A DNA stretch of 64,000 nt from Burkholderiales bacterium (GTDB lineage: Bacteria > Pseudomonadota > Gammaproteobacteria > Burkholderiales > Burkholderiaceae_C): the NCBI GenBank assembly GCA_013044035.1, contig JABEVE010000016.1, positions 110,738-174,737 of the forward strand. The letters are read 5' to 3'. Positions 8,665 through 16,128 of this stretch are shown one piece after another. How positions within the stretch are numbered: position 1 is the first letter of the stretch; every line of letters begins with the position of its first letter. The notes beneath the pieces were generated by a model. The model was not told the DNA's origin. It did not search any database and worked only from the letters and a program-made list of their open reading frames with translations. A program made the translations under genes and the position numbers.

Positions 8665-10122
8665 TCACACCCCTCCCAGTTGCGTAGCGATGCCAGCCAG
8701 ATGGGTCCAGATCGGTGGCAACCACCACAGCCCGAGCAGCAGGATGACGGCCAGAGCCACGGCCATTGGCGCCACGTGCGTGAAACCGAGTTTCAGGTGT
8801 GGCGCGTGCTCCGGCCGCGAGCCGAAATACATCGCGCGGAAGTGGTTGAGAAAGCCGATGAAGATGACGATGAGCAGCACCGCCATCCACCACACCGCCC
8901 AGGGATTGGCGCTTTGCATGCCACCGCGCAGGATGGCGAGTTCACTCAAGAACAGACCGAACGGTGGCGCGCCGGTGATGGCCACGGCTCCAGCCAGCCA
9001 CATCGCTCCGGAGCGCGGAAAAAAGCGCAGCACGCGGCGGATTTTGCCGATGTCTTTGCTCGCGTAAGCATGCATCGTGTTGCCCGCACCGAAGAACACA
9101 AGCGACTTGGTGAGCGAGTGATTGAGCATGTGATACAGCGCGCCGATCACCCCTAGGGGTCCGCCGAAACCGAAGCCCAGCGCGACCACGCCCATGTGCT
9201 CCACGCTGGAATAGGCGGCGAGGCGCTTGATGACGGTCTGGCGGCTGATGAACAGCGCCGCCACCAACAGGCTGAACGCGCCCAGCACCACGAGTGCGGT
9301 GCGCGCCGTGGCCTCGATGCTGGTGTGCTGCAGGATGTTGAGGTAACGCACGATGCCCAGCATGGCGCAGTTGAGCAGTGCACCCGACAGCATGGCCGAC
9401 ACTGGCGCCGGGCCTTCGCTGTGCGCATCCGGCAGCCAGGTGTGCATCGGCGCCAGGCCGACCTTGGTGCCAAAGCCCACCAGCACGAGCAGGAAGCTGA
9501 GCAGCAGCAACATCGGCTCGGCCTTGGGCGCGATGCCGGCGAGGTTGGCCCAGGTCATGTCGTACTCCGGGCCGAGGATGAACGTGCCGGCCCAGTAAAA
9601 CAGCACCGTGCCCAGCAGCGCCAGGCCAAGACCTGCGGAGACGATGACGATGTACTTCCACGCCGCCTCGATGCTTTCCGGCGCGCGCTGAAACCCCACC
9701 AGAAACGCGCTGACGATGGTGGTGAGGTCGATGGCGATCCAGTACAGCCCCGGGTTGTTCTGCACCGGCGCCAGAAACATGCTGAGCGCAAACGCGGCGA
9801 ACAGGCTGTAGAAGCGGTGCAATCGCGCCAGCTCCCCATGCATCCAGCGCATGTAGCCGATGGCGTAGACGCTGGCCAGCAGATAGACGATGGCCAGGCA
9901 CAGCATGACCCACACGCCGAAGTCGTCGAGCAGCAGGTAGTGATTCAGCGCGGTGATGGCGGTGTCGGGCGTGGCGATAAGCAGCACGATCACCAGGATG
10001 AGGTCGATGATCGCCGCGGCGAGGTTCAGCGCCTCGGCAATGCGGCTGCGGCGCGATGCCCAGCTTCCCACCGCCGCGAGCGCTGTGACGGCCCAGATCG
10101 CATACATGGCATTCCAGATCAT
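8665..10122 (-). CDS. hyfF: HyfF-like proton-translocating membrane subunit
   Basis: A 485-residue polytopic inner-membrane protein of the NuoM/NuoN/Mrp family, closest to HyfF. The family signature is clear: HTWLPDAHSEGPAPVSAMLSG in the middle, then SRQTVIKRLAAYSS, NHSLTKSLVFF with the channel Lys, and TGAPPFGLFLSELAI. About 13-14 hydrophobic helices are expected. Together with hyfB it gives the complex two antiporter-like pumping modules. Separated from hyfE by 36 bases, with GGAGCAAGGC ahead of the ATG. Confidence 0.87.
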   Translation of the reverse strand: MIWNAMYAIWAVTALAAVGSWASRRSRIAEALNLAAAIIDLILVIVLLIATPDTAITALNHYLLLDDFGVWVMLCLAIVYLLASVYAIGYMRWMHGELARLHRFYSLFAAFALSMFLAPVQNNPGLYWIAIDLTTIVSAFLVGFQRAPESIEAAWKYIVIVSAGLGLALLGTVLFYWAGTFILGPEYDMTWANLAGIAPKAEPMLLLLSFLLVLVGFGTKVGLAPMHTWLPDAHSEGPAPVSAMLSGALLNCAMLGIVRYLNILQHTSIEATARTALVVLGAFSLLVAALFISRQTVIKRLAAYSSVEHMGVVALGFGFGGPLGVIGALYHMLNHSLTKSLVFFGAGNTMHAYASKDIGKIRRVLRFFPRSGAMWLAGAVAITGAPPFGLFLSELAILRGGMQSANPWAVWWMAVLLIVIFIGFLNHFRAMYFGSRPEHAPHLKLGFTHVAPMAVALAVILLLGLWWLPPIWTHLAGIATQLGGV

Positions 10123-10158
10123 GCCTTGCTCCAGGTGCTGTGCAATGCACCCATCGCC

Positions 10159-10839
10159 TCACCCCACCAACCGGGTGAGTTCGCGGCTGCTGGTCGTTCC
10201 CACTTCCTTGTGCAGGAAGCGGATCAGCATGCCGAAGGTGGAGACGATGATCAGCAGGTCGAACAGGATCACCATTTCCAGCAGCAGCGGCATGCCCGGC
10301 ACCAGGATTTGCGAGCCGAGAAAAATGCCGTTCTCGATCACCAGCAGGCCGAGGATGGAACTCACCGCCTCCGCGCGCAACACCAGCATCAGAAAGCCGA
10401 TGAGCTTGAGCGCGAACATGGCGGTCAGCGCCAGCACGGCGATGTTGTCGACCAGGTTCATGCGCACGCCCAGCTTCTCGGCCACTGCGTAGGAAAACAG
10501 CACCAGAAAGCCGCCGAGCACGATGCTCGACGCCGGTTGCAACAAGGGCGTGAACTCGCGGTTCTGCCCCAGGCCGTTGACGATGCGCACCAGCAGATAC
10601 GGCAGCAGGGTGCCGCGAAACAGCGCGGTCAGCGCGGCGATGAAAATCAGCTCCGGGTAATGTCCGGTGATGCCGATGGCCAGCGACAGCGCCGCAATCA
10701 CCCATGACTCGGCGGCGAAGGCCAGGATGTGGTTCTTGATCCAGTGCGATCCCAGCATGACGAAGGCCAGGATGAGCGCGATGATGATCAGCAGGCTGAA
10801 GATGGATGCCTGCACGCCGCCAAGGTGGAAAATCAACAT
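10159..10839 (-). CDS. hyfE: HyfE-like membrane subunit
   Basis: A 226-residue very hydrophobic protein with about seven helices. The C-terminal half is NuoK-like (FALKLIGFLMLVLRAEAVSSILGLLVIENGIFL), which in complex I forms part of the E-channel with buried Glu residues; Glu in LRAEAVSS and VIENGIF are visible. The length and N-terminal extension fit HyfE rather than NuoK. It lies 16 bases after hyfC and before hyfF in the same operon. Confidence 0.85.
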   Translation of the reverse strand: MLIFHLGGVQASIFSLLIIIALILAFVMLGSHWIKNHILAFAAESWVIAALSLAIGITGHYPELIFIAALTALFRGTLLPYLLVRIVNGLGQNREFTPLLQPASSIVLGGFLVLFSYAVAEKLGVRMNLVDNIAVLALTAMFALKLIGFLMLVLRAEAVSSILGLLVIENGIFLGSQILVPGMPLLLEMVILFDLLIIVSTFGMLIRFLHKEVGTTSSRELTRLVG

Positions 10840-10855
10840 GGCCCCTGTCCTCTGC

Positions 10856-11800
10856 TCAAACCTGTCGCGCGACGATGGCGAGGATGGCCATCAGGAAGGA
10901 CAGCGCCAGCGGTTCCTGATAGCGGTAAAAGCGCAGGCGCGACTGCGCGGTATCGACGAACACCATGATGAGCCCCAGCAGCGCCCACTTCGCCAGCAGC
11001 GCCACGGTGGCGCCGGCGATGCCCAGCGCGGTGCCCTGGATGGACAAGCCCCAGGGGATGGTCAGCACATTGAGGAAGATGGTGTAGAGAATGGCCTGCT
11101 TCATCCACGATGCCCACTTCAGCAGCGCCAGCAGCGGGCCGGAGTATTCGAGGATGCGCGCCTCGCCGATCATGTAGATCTCATCGTGGATGCTCGAATG
11201 GATCGGCAGGCGCTCGGTTTCCACCGTGAGCAGAATGAAAAACGCCGCCACCAGAAACAGATGCGCCGGGCCCCAGAACACCGCCGGCTGCGCCACCAGC
11301 AGGTGATTGACGACGAAGGGCAGCATGGCTTGTGCCAGCAGGGTGATGCCAATGAACACCATGATCAGCGTCGGCTCGGCCAGAATCGCCAGCATGGCCT
11401 CGCGGCTTGACCCCAGCCCGCCATAGGGATGGCCGCTATCGAGACCTGCGAGCAGGATGGCGAAGCCGCCCAGCGTCAGAATGAGGCCACCGCCCAGCAT
11501 GTCGCCCATGTCCGAGAGCGGCAGCGGGTAGTTGGTCAGCACCGGGATGAGCAGGGGCACCGTGAGCATGGCCGCGAATGCCACGATGGGCGCGGCCCAG
11601 AAAATCCAGGAGGCCGTCTGCGGCACCACGATCTCCTTGCGGAACCACTTGAACAGATCGCGGTAGGCCTGGAACAGGCTGGGGCCTGCGCCGCGCTGCA
11701 CCTTCTCTTCCATCATGGCGATGAAACCGTACAGCAGGGGCGAGAGCAACACAACCGCCAGAACCTGGGCGATTTGCTGCCATACGGCTTGTGCTTGCAT
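10856..11800 (-). CDS. hyfC: HyfC-like (NuoH-like) membrane subunit, first gene of the operon
   Basis: A 314-residue inner-membrane protein with about eight helices, homologous to HycD/HyfC and to NuoH, the subunit that links the peripheral arm to the membrane arm. Diagnostic blocks are EEKVQRGAGPSLFQAYRDLF, GLDSGHPYGGLGSSREAM and ETERLPIHSSIHDEIYM followed by EYSGPLLAL. The ribosome-binding site GGGAGGAG at 11804-11811 is five bases or fewer from the ATG and lies inside a potential stem. It starts the run hyfC-E-F-G-I-B-crcB-crcB-DUF190. Confidence 0.87.
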   Translation of the reverse strand: MQAQAVWQQIAQVLAVVLLSPLLYGFIAMMEEKVQRGAGPSLFQAYRDLFKWFRKEIVVPQTASWIFWAAPIVAFAAMLTVPLLIPVLTNYPLPLSDMGDMLGGGLILTLGGFAILLAGLDSGHPYGGLGSSREAMLAILAEPTLIMVFIGITLLAQAMLPFVVNHLLVAQPAVFWGPAHLFLVAAFFILLTVETERLPIHSSIHDEIYMIGEARILEYSGPLLALLKWASWMKQAILYTIFLNVLTIPWGLSIQGTALGIAGATVALLAKWALLGLIMVFVDTAQSRLRFYRYQEPLALSFLMAILAIVARQV

Positions 11801-11801
11801 C

Positions 11802-11853
11802 GACTCCTCCCATGCAGATCACCCACCGCACGCAGCGGCACTGGGTAGGAGTC
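11802..11853 (-). promoter_or_regulatory. Leader stem-loop covering the hyfC ribosome-binding site
   Basis: In the hyfC transcript the 5' arm GACTCCT (bases 11853 to 11847) can pair with AGGAGTC (11808 to 11802), which is part of the Shine-Dalgarno sequence. Two further helices stack inside: 5 pairs between 11842-11846 and 11821-11825, and 4 pairs between 11835-11838 and 11826-11829 with a 5-base loop. The 12-base strand 11809-11820 is left as a bulge. A separate 7-pair GC hairpin with a 4-base loop lies just upstream (11859-11876). Seen in sequence; function inferred. Confidence 0.5.
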
Positions 11854-11914
11854 ATCAGCCCCGGCTGGCGCCGGGGCGGTTGCGGCGAACTCCATCGCCG
11901 TCTCGTTTGTGACG

Positions 11915-11944
11915 AGTTTAAAAGCGTCGAAAGTCGTAGGTCAA
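11915..11944 (-). promoter_or_regulatory. Candidate promoter of the hyf-like operon
   Basis: On the minus strand TTGACC (11944-11939) is followed after 18 bases by TAAACT (11920-11915). The -35 matches five of six consensus bases, the -10 four of six. It would give a leader of a little over 100 bases before hyfC, containing the hairpins described here. Confidence 0.4.
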
Positions 11945-12394
11945 GGCGACATTCGTGTCCAAATGCAATGAACCTGCCCACCTGCTGCCCATGGTCGCCA
12001 AGCCAGGCAGGGCATGCATCTGCCTGTGCCCAGAGAAAATCCGGTTCCCGTGAACCCAGGGGTGATCAGGGCGCTGAACGCAGCCAGGGTTGCTTCAGCG
12101 TTCCGGCCCGACATGGCGGGAGCCGTCGGCGATGCCGTCCCTGGGTACTGCCGTCTTGCGCGCCCAGCACCACATGCCGCGCCAGATCGGGCCAGACGCG
12201 GCCATGCGGCGCGACTCGCGCAGGCCGAGGGTGGGTTTCGTGACATGCGGGTTTCAAGATCGAATATATCGCTTGCACTTATGGTTTCAAGTGCTTCATT
12301 TAAGTAGTTTTTTTCGATTTCATCTGTCCAAAAACACAGCCTTGATGGTTGGGCTAAGTGCTTGTTTGATAAGCCAATTTTTCAATTTGGCCTA

Positions 12395-12423
12395 TTGACG
12401 ATGGTTCTTTTGCGCCCTACAGT
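12395..12423 (+). promoter_or_regulatory. mra (dcw cluster) promoter
   Basis: TTGACG at 12395-12400, a 17-base spacer and TACAGT at 12418-12423 form a good sigma-70 promoter about 65 bases before the mraZ transcript start region. The -10 hexamer overlaps the first MraZ box, so MraZ binding would block RNA polymerase. Confidence 0.7.
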
Positions 12424-12460
12424 GCAGTTAAGTGCAAAAAAGTGGGTAAAAGTGCAGGGG
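12421..12460 (+). promoter_or_regulatory. MraZ operator: four direct repeats with 10-bp period
   Basis: Four consecutive 10-base units begin at 12421, 12431, 12441 and 12451: AGTGCAGTTA, AGTGCAAAAA, AGTGGGTAAA, AGTGCAGGGG. MraZ is known to bind short TGGG- or AAGTG-type direct repeats spaced one helical turn apart in front of its own gene, which this fits in sequence, spacing and place. Autoregulation of the cluster is inferred. Confidence 0.75.
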
Positions 12461-12494
12461 CCGGGCTCTGCGCTGAAGGCAATCGGAGAAGCGC

Positions 12495-12923
12495 GTGTTC
12501 ATTGGCATATCGGCGTTGACGCTGGACGGCAAGGGTCGCATGACCGTGCCTGCGCGCCACCGCGACATGCTGCTGGCGCAGGCTGCCGGTCGGTTGACCC
12601 TGACCAAAAGCCCCGAGGGCTGCCTGATGTTGTTCGGCGACGCGCAATGGCAGGAGTTTCGCGCCAGAATCAGCCAATTGCCCATGGAGGCGCAGGGCTG
12701 GAAGCGCATCTATCTGGGCCATGCCACCGAAACCGAGATCGACGCCACGGGACGCGTGCTGATCTCGCCGGAACTGCGTGCGGCGGCGCGCATCGAGCGC
12801 GAGATCGACTTGATCGGCATGGGTTCGCATTTCGAGATCTGGGACCGCGCCACCCACCAGTCGCGCGAGGCGGCGGTGATCGAGGCCGGCATGCCTGAAG
12901 CGGTACGCAACATCGTGGTGTGA
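12495..12923 (+). CDS. mraZ: MraZ, transcriptional repressor of the division cluster
   Basis: A 142-residue DNA-binding protein with two SpoVT/AbrB-like halves that assembles into a ring and represses its own operon. The start is GTG, preceded by GGAGAA at 12485-12490. The N-terminus FIGISALTLDGKGRMTVPARHR and the internal TEIDATGRVLISPELRAAA are the two matching halves of the fold. The operator boxes lie 35-75 bases upstream. rsmH follows after 12 bases. Confidence 0.93.
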   Translation: MFIGISALTLDGKGRMTVPARHRDMLLAQAAGRLTLTKSPEGCLMLFGDAQWQEFRARISQLPMEAQGWKRIYLGHATETEIDATGRVLISPELRAAARIEREIDLIGMGSHFEIWDRATHQSREAAVIEAGMPEAVRNIVV

Positions 12924-12935
12924 AGGTGACCCCAG

Positions 12936-13937
12936 ATGCCAAACCCCGCCCCCACCGCTGCAGCGCCGCTGCAGCACCGCACCGTGTTGCTGCACGAGGC
13001 CGTCGAGCTGCTGATGACCGACCCGGCCGGCATCTATCTCGATGCGACTTTCGGCCGCGGTGGCCACACGCGGGAATTGCTGACGCGCCTGGCGCCCCAG
13101 GCGCGCGTGGTGGCGCTGGACCGCGATCCTCAGGCCATAGCCGCCGGCCAGGACTTGGCGCGGGCCGATGCGCGCCTGACGCTGGTGCACGCCGCATTTT
13201 CCGAATTGGGCGCGGTGCTGGATGGGGTGAACCTGCCCAGGGTGCAGGGCATGTTGCTCGATCTGGGCGTGTCGTCGCCGCAGCTCGACGAGACCCGGCG
13301 CGGCTTCAGCTTTCGAGGCGACGCCCCGCTGGACATGCGTATGGACACCACGCGCGGCATCACGGCCGCGCAATTTCTGGCCCAAGCCAGCGTTGATGAC
13401 ATCACCCGGGTGCTGAGAGACTATGGCGACGAACGGGCTGCTTTCCCGATTGCAAAGGCGGTTGTGGCTCGCCGCGAACGGGGCGAGCCCGTCACCCGTA
13501 CCGCCGAGCTTGCCGGCCTCGTGGCGCAAGCGGTGCGCAGTCGCGAACCGGGGCAGGATCCGGCCACGCGCACCTTTCAAGCTCTTCGGATTCACGTCAA
13601 TGCCGAGCTTGCCGAACTCGAAGCGGCACTCGCGCAGGTGATGGCCAGGCTGGCTGATGGAGGGCGGCTCGTGGTCATCAGCTTTCACTCCCTCGAAGAC
13701 CGCATCGTGAAGCAGTTCATGGCGCGGCAGTCGCGTGCGCCCGAGCAGACGCGCGAGCAATTGCGCCTACCAGTGGCGCCGGTGACATTCCATCCGGGCC
13801 TGAAGCTGTTGACCAAGCAACGCCCTGGTGCGGCCGAAGTCAAGGCCAACCCGCGCTCGCGCTCTGCCATGCTGCGCGCCGCCGAGCGCCTGCCGAGGCT
13901 GGCGGCCACGGCTGGGGCGCCGGAGGTGGGCGCATGA
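12936..13937 (+). CDS. rsmH: 16S rRNA (cytosine-1402-N4)-methyltransferase RsmH
   Basis: Methylates C1402 of 16S rRNA in the ribosomal decoding centre, using SAM (formerly MraW). The 333-residue product shows the methyltransferase fold: [16 protein letters not shown] as SAM-binding motif [11 protein letters not shown] as motif [15 protein letters not shown] as motif IV, and the C-terminal [15 protein letters not shown] and [13 protein letters not shown] typical of the family. The N-terminus [13 protein letters not shown] is conserved. Its stop overlaps the ftsL start as ATGA. Confidence 0.95.
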   Translation: MPNPAPTAAAPLQHRTVLLHEAVELLMTDPAGIYLDATFGRGGHTRELLTRLAPQARVVALDRDPQAIAAGQDLARADARLTLVHAAFSELGAVLDGVNLPRVQGMLLDLGVSSPQLDETRRGFSFRGDAPLDMRMDTTRGITAAQFLAQASVDDITRVLRDYGDERAAFPIAKAVVARRERGEPVTRTAELAGLVAQAVRSREPGQDPATRTFQALRIHVNAELAELEAALAQVMARLADGGRLVVISFHSLEDRIVKQFMARQSRAPEQTREQLRLPVAPVTFHPGLKLLTKQRPGAAEVKANPRSRSAMLRAAERLPRLAATAGAPEVGA

Positions 13938-14233
13938 CGCGGCTGAACCTGTTGCTGTTGCTCATCGCCATGGCCAGCGCCATGCTCGTGGTGCGGGCGC
14001 AGTACGAGGCGCGTCGCACCTTTGCCGCGCTCGACGCGGCACAGCAGCGGGCCATGCAATTGCAGCTTGACCACGACCGCTTGCAGGTGGAGGTGCGCGC
14101 GCTCTCCGTGCCCGGGCGCATCGAGGAGCTGGCGCGCCATGCGCTGGGACTCGTGCCGGTGACGCCTGCCCGGACCGACTACATCAGCGCCGCACGCCTG
14201 CCCAGCCTGCCGGCATCCATTCCTACGCGATGA
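13934..14233 (+). CDS. ftsL: Cell division protein FtsL
   Basis: A 99-residue bitopic membrane protein of the divisome that joins FtsB and FtsQ to activate septal wall synthesis. A short cytoplasmic start is followed by one hydrophobic helix ([17 protein letters not shown], about residues 3-20) and a periplasmic coiled-coil ([32 protein letters not shown]). The end [23 protein letters not shown] is typical. Coupled by ATGA overlaps to rsmH and ftsI. Confidence 0.92.
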   Translation: MTRLNLLLLLIAMASAMLVVRAQYEARRTFAALDAAQQRAMQLQLDHDRLQVEVRALSVPGRIEELARHALGLVPVTPARTDYISAARLPSLPASIPTR

Positions 14234-16128
14234 AGCTCATGGGGAAACGCCAAGCCGCTCCAGGCTCTCGCCCACCTCAAGGGGGGCGGCGGTTGCAGAG
14301 CGGCGTCCTCGGCGCGCTGGGCTCGCGCGCCCTCGGCGCGGCGCCGCGCCAGGCGCAGGCGCAGAGCAGTCCGCTGCTGCGCCTGCGCCTGGCGCCCGGG
14401 CGTGCCTGGCTGGTCAAGGGTTTGCTGTATCTCGCCTTCGCCGCGCTCATCGGCCGCGCCTTGTGGGTGCAGGTCATCACCACCAACTTCTACCAGCAGC
14501 AGGGGGATCTGCGCTTCATCCGCACCATCGAGCTGCCCGCCATGCGCGGGCGCATTCTCGATCGCCACGGCAATATCCTGGCTTCCAGCATTCCGGTCAA
14601 GACCATCTGGGCCGACCCCGAAACGCTGGAGGCCGATCCCGGCAAGGTGAGCGAACTCGCGCAGTTGCTCAAGCTCAACACGGCCGAGCTGCAGCGGCGT
14701 CTGAGTCTGGACAAGCAATTCGTGTATGTGAAGCGCCAGGTCGACGTCGACACCGCGCGCCGAGTGCAGGCACTGGGTATCAAGGGAATTTATTTCTCCC
14801 CAAGTTACAAACGCTACTACCCCGAAGGTTCGGCGGCGGCGCAATTGGTGGGTTTCACCGACCTGGAGAACCAGGGCCAGGCCGGGGTCGAACTCACCTT
14901 CCAGAAAGACCTGGCGGGCCATTCGGGGACGCGCAAGGTCATGCGCGACCGTCTCGGCAATGTGATCGAGGATGTCGGCGGCGGCGTGCCGCCAGTGAAC
15001 GGCGATGACGTGCAACTGTCGATCGACAGCAAGATCCAATACCTCACCTACCAGGCCTTGAAAGATGCGGTGACCAGCAACAAGGCCAAGAACGGCAGCG
15101 CCGTGGTGCTCGACGCGACCAACGGGCAGGTGCTGGCGATGGCCAACTATCCGAGTTTCGATCCCAACCATCGCAGCAGCATGACCCAGTCGGACATGCG
15201 CAACTACGCGCTGACCGACACCTTCGAGCCCGGCTCGGTGATGAAGCCCATCACCATCGCCGCTGCGCTGCAGGCGGGTGTGGTGACGCCGCAGACCGAG
15301 TTCCACACGGCGCCCGGTTGCCTCAACGTCTACGGCAACAACATCTGCGACGACTCGAACAACGGCACCATCGCGCTGCCCCAGGTCATCCAGTATTCCA
15401 GCAACGTGGCGACCAGCAAGATCGTCATGCGCATGAATCCGCGCATCCAGTGGGATATGTACACCGCCGTCGGCCTCGGCCAGCGCCCGCAGGTGCCGTT
15501 CCCGGGTGCGGCCAGCGGCCTGGTGCGGCCGTGGGAGAAATGGCGCCCGATCGACGCCGTGACCCAGGGCTTCGGCTACGGCATCTCCGTGTCCACTTTC
15601 CAACTGGCGCATGCCTACCTGGTGTTCGCCAACCATGGCCGCATCATTCCGGCAACACTGCTCAGGAGCTCTGCCCCGCCGCAAGGCGTGCAGGTGGTGT
15701 CGCCGCTGGTGGCGCGTGAGATGCGCAGCATGCTGGCCTTGGTGACGCAACAAGGCGGGACCGCGCCCGGCGCCGCCGTGCCGGGCTACACCACCGGCGG
15801 CAAGACCGGCACCGCCTGGATCTGGAAGGGCAAGGGCTACGACAAGCATCTATTCCGCGCCCAGTTCGTTGGCATGGCGCCCATCGGCCATCCTCGCATC
15901 GTCATGGCCATCTCGGTCGATCAGCCCAGCGGTGGCAAGCATTTCGGCGGTGACGTTTCGGCCCCGGTGTTCGCCAGCGTGGTGCCGCAGGCACTGCGCA
16001 TCCTCGGCGTGCCGCCGGACCTTCCGGTCAAGCCCGACGTGGCCCCGGCGATCACCGCGACCGCCAACCCCAACGCCGCCGCCCCACCCTCCAAGCCGGC
16101 AAATCCGCTCCACAAGGAGGGTGCATGA
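14230..16128 (+). CDS. ftsI: Septal peptidoglycan transpeptidase FtsI (PBP3)
   Basis: A 632-residue class B penicillin-binding protein that cross-links septal peptidoglycan with FtsW. One membrane anchor lies at about residues 60-80, then the dimerisation domain with MRGRILDRHGNILA, then the transpeptidase. Active-site motifs: Ser336-Val-Met-Lys339 in EPGSVMKP, Ser390-Ser-Asn392 in YSSNVAT and Lys525-Thr-Gly in GGKTGTA. The cytoplasmic tail before the anchor is about 55 residues and rich in Gly, Arg, Gln and Ala, somewhat long and low in complexity. A downstream start inside the tail is possible, but the ATGA overlap with ftsL favours 14230. Confidence 0.94.
   Translation: MKLMGKRQAAPGSRPPQGGRRLQSGVLGALGSRALGAAPRQAQAQSSPLLRLRLAPGRAWLVKGLLYLAFAALIGRALWVQVITTNFYQQQGDLRFIRTIELPAMRGRILDRHGNILASSIPVKTIWADPETLEADPGKVSELAQLLKLNTAELQRRLSLDKQFVYVKRQVDVDTARRVQALGIKGIYFSPSYKRYYPEGSAAAQLVGFTDLENQGQAGVELTFQKDLAGHSGTRKVMRDRLGNVIEDVGGGVPPVNGDDVQLSIDSKIQYLTYQALKDAVTSNKAKNGSAVVLDATNGQVLAMANYPSFDPNHRSSMTQSDMRNYALTDTFEPGSVMKPITIAAALQAGVVTPQTEFHTAPGCLNVYGNNICDDSNNGTIALPQVIQYSSNVATSKIVMRMNPRIQWDMYTAVGLGQRPQVPFPGAASGLVRPWEKWRPIDAVTQGFGYGISVSTFQLAHAYLVFANHGRIIPATLLRSSAPPQGVQVVSPLVAREMRSMLALVTQQGGTAPGAAVPGYTTGGKTGTAWIWKGKGYDKHLFRAQFVGMAPIGHPRIVMAISVDQPSGGKHFGGDVSAPVFASVVPQALRILGVPPDLPVKPDVAPAITATANPNAAAPPSKPANPLHKEGA

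Larger units (their letters stand above)
11801..12494. other. Divergent regulatory region without a convincing gene
   Basis: About 690 bases between hyfC and mraZ. The left part (to about 11950) is the hyfC leader. The middle (11950-12240) is GC-rich and has short open frames on both strands that resemble nothing I recognise. From about 12245 the sequence becomes AT-rich, with an inverted repeat GCACTT (12274-12279)/AAGTGC (12288-12293) and a further AAGTGC at 12356-12361, leading into the mra promoter. Confidence 0.6.

Noticed and set aside
8942..10705. A 587-codon frame overlapping hyfF and hyfE
   Set aside because: Out of phase shadow with His/Arg/Gly-rich sequence.
12014..12307. A 97-codon frame between hyfC and mraZ
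   Set aside because: No ribosome-binding site, no family likeness, and several competing frames of equal length on both strands.
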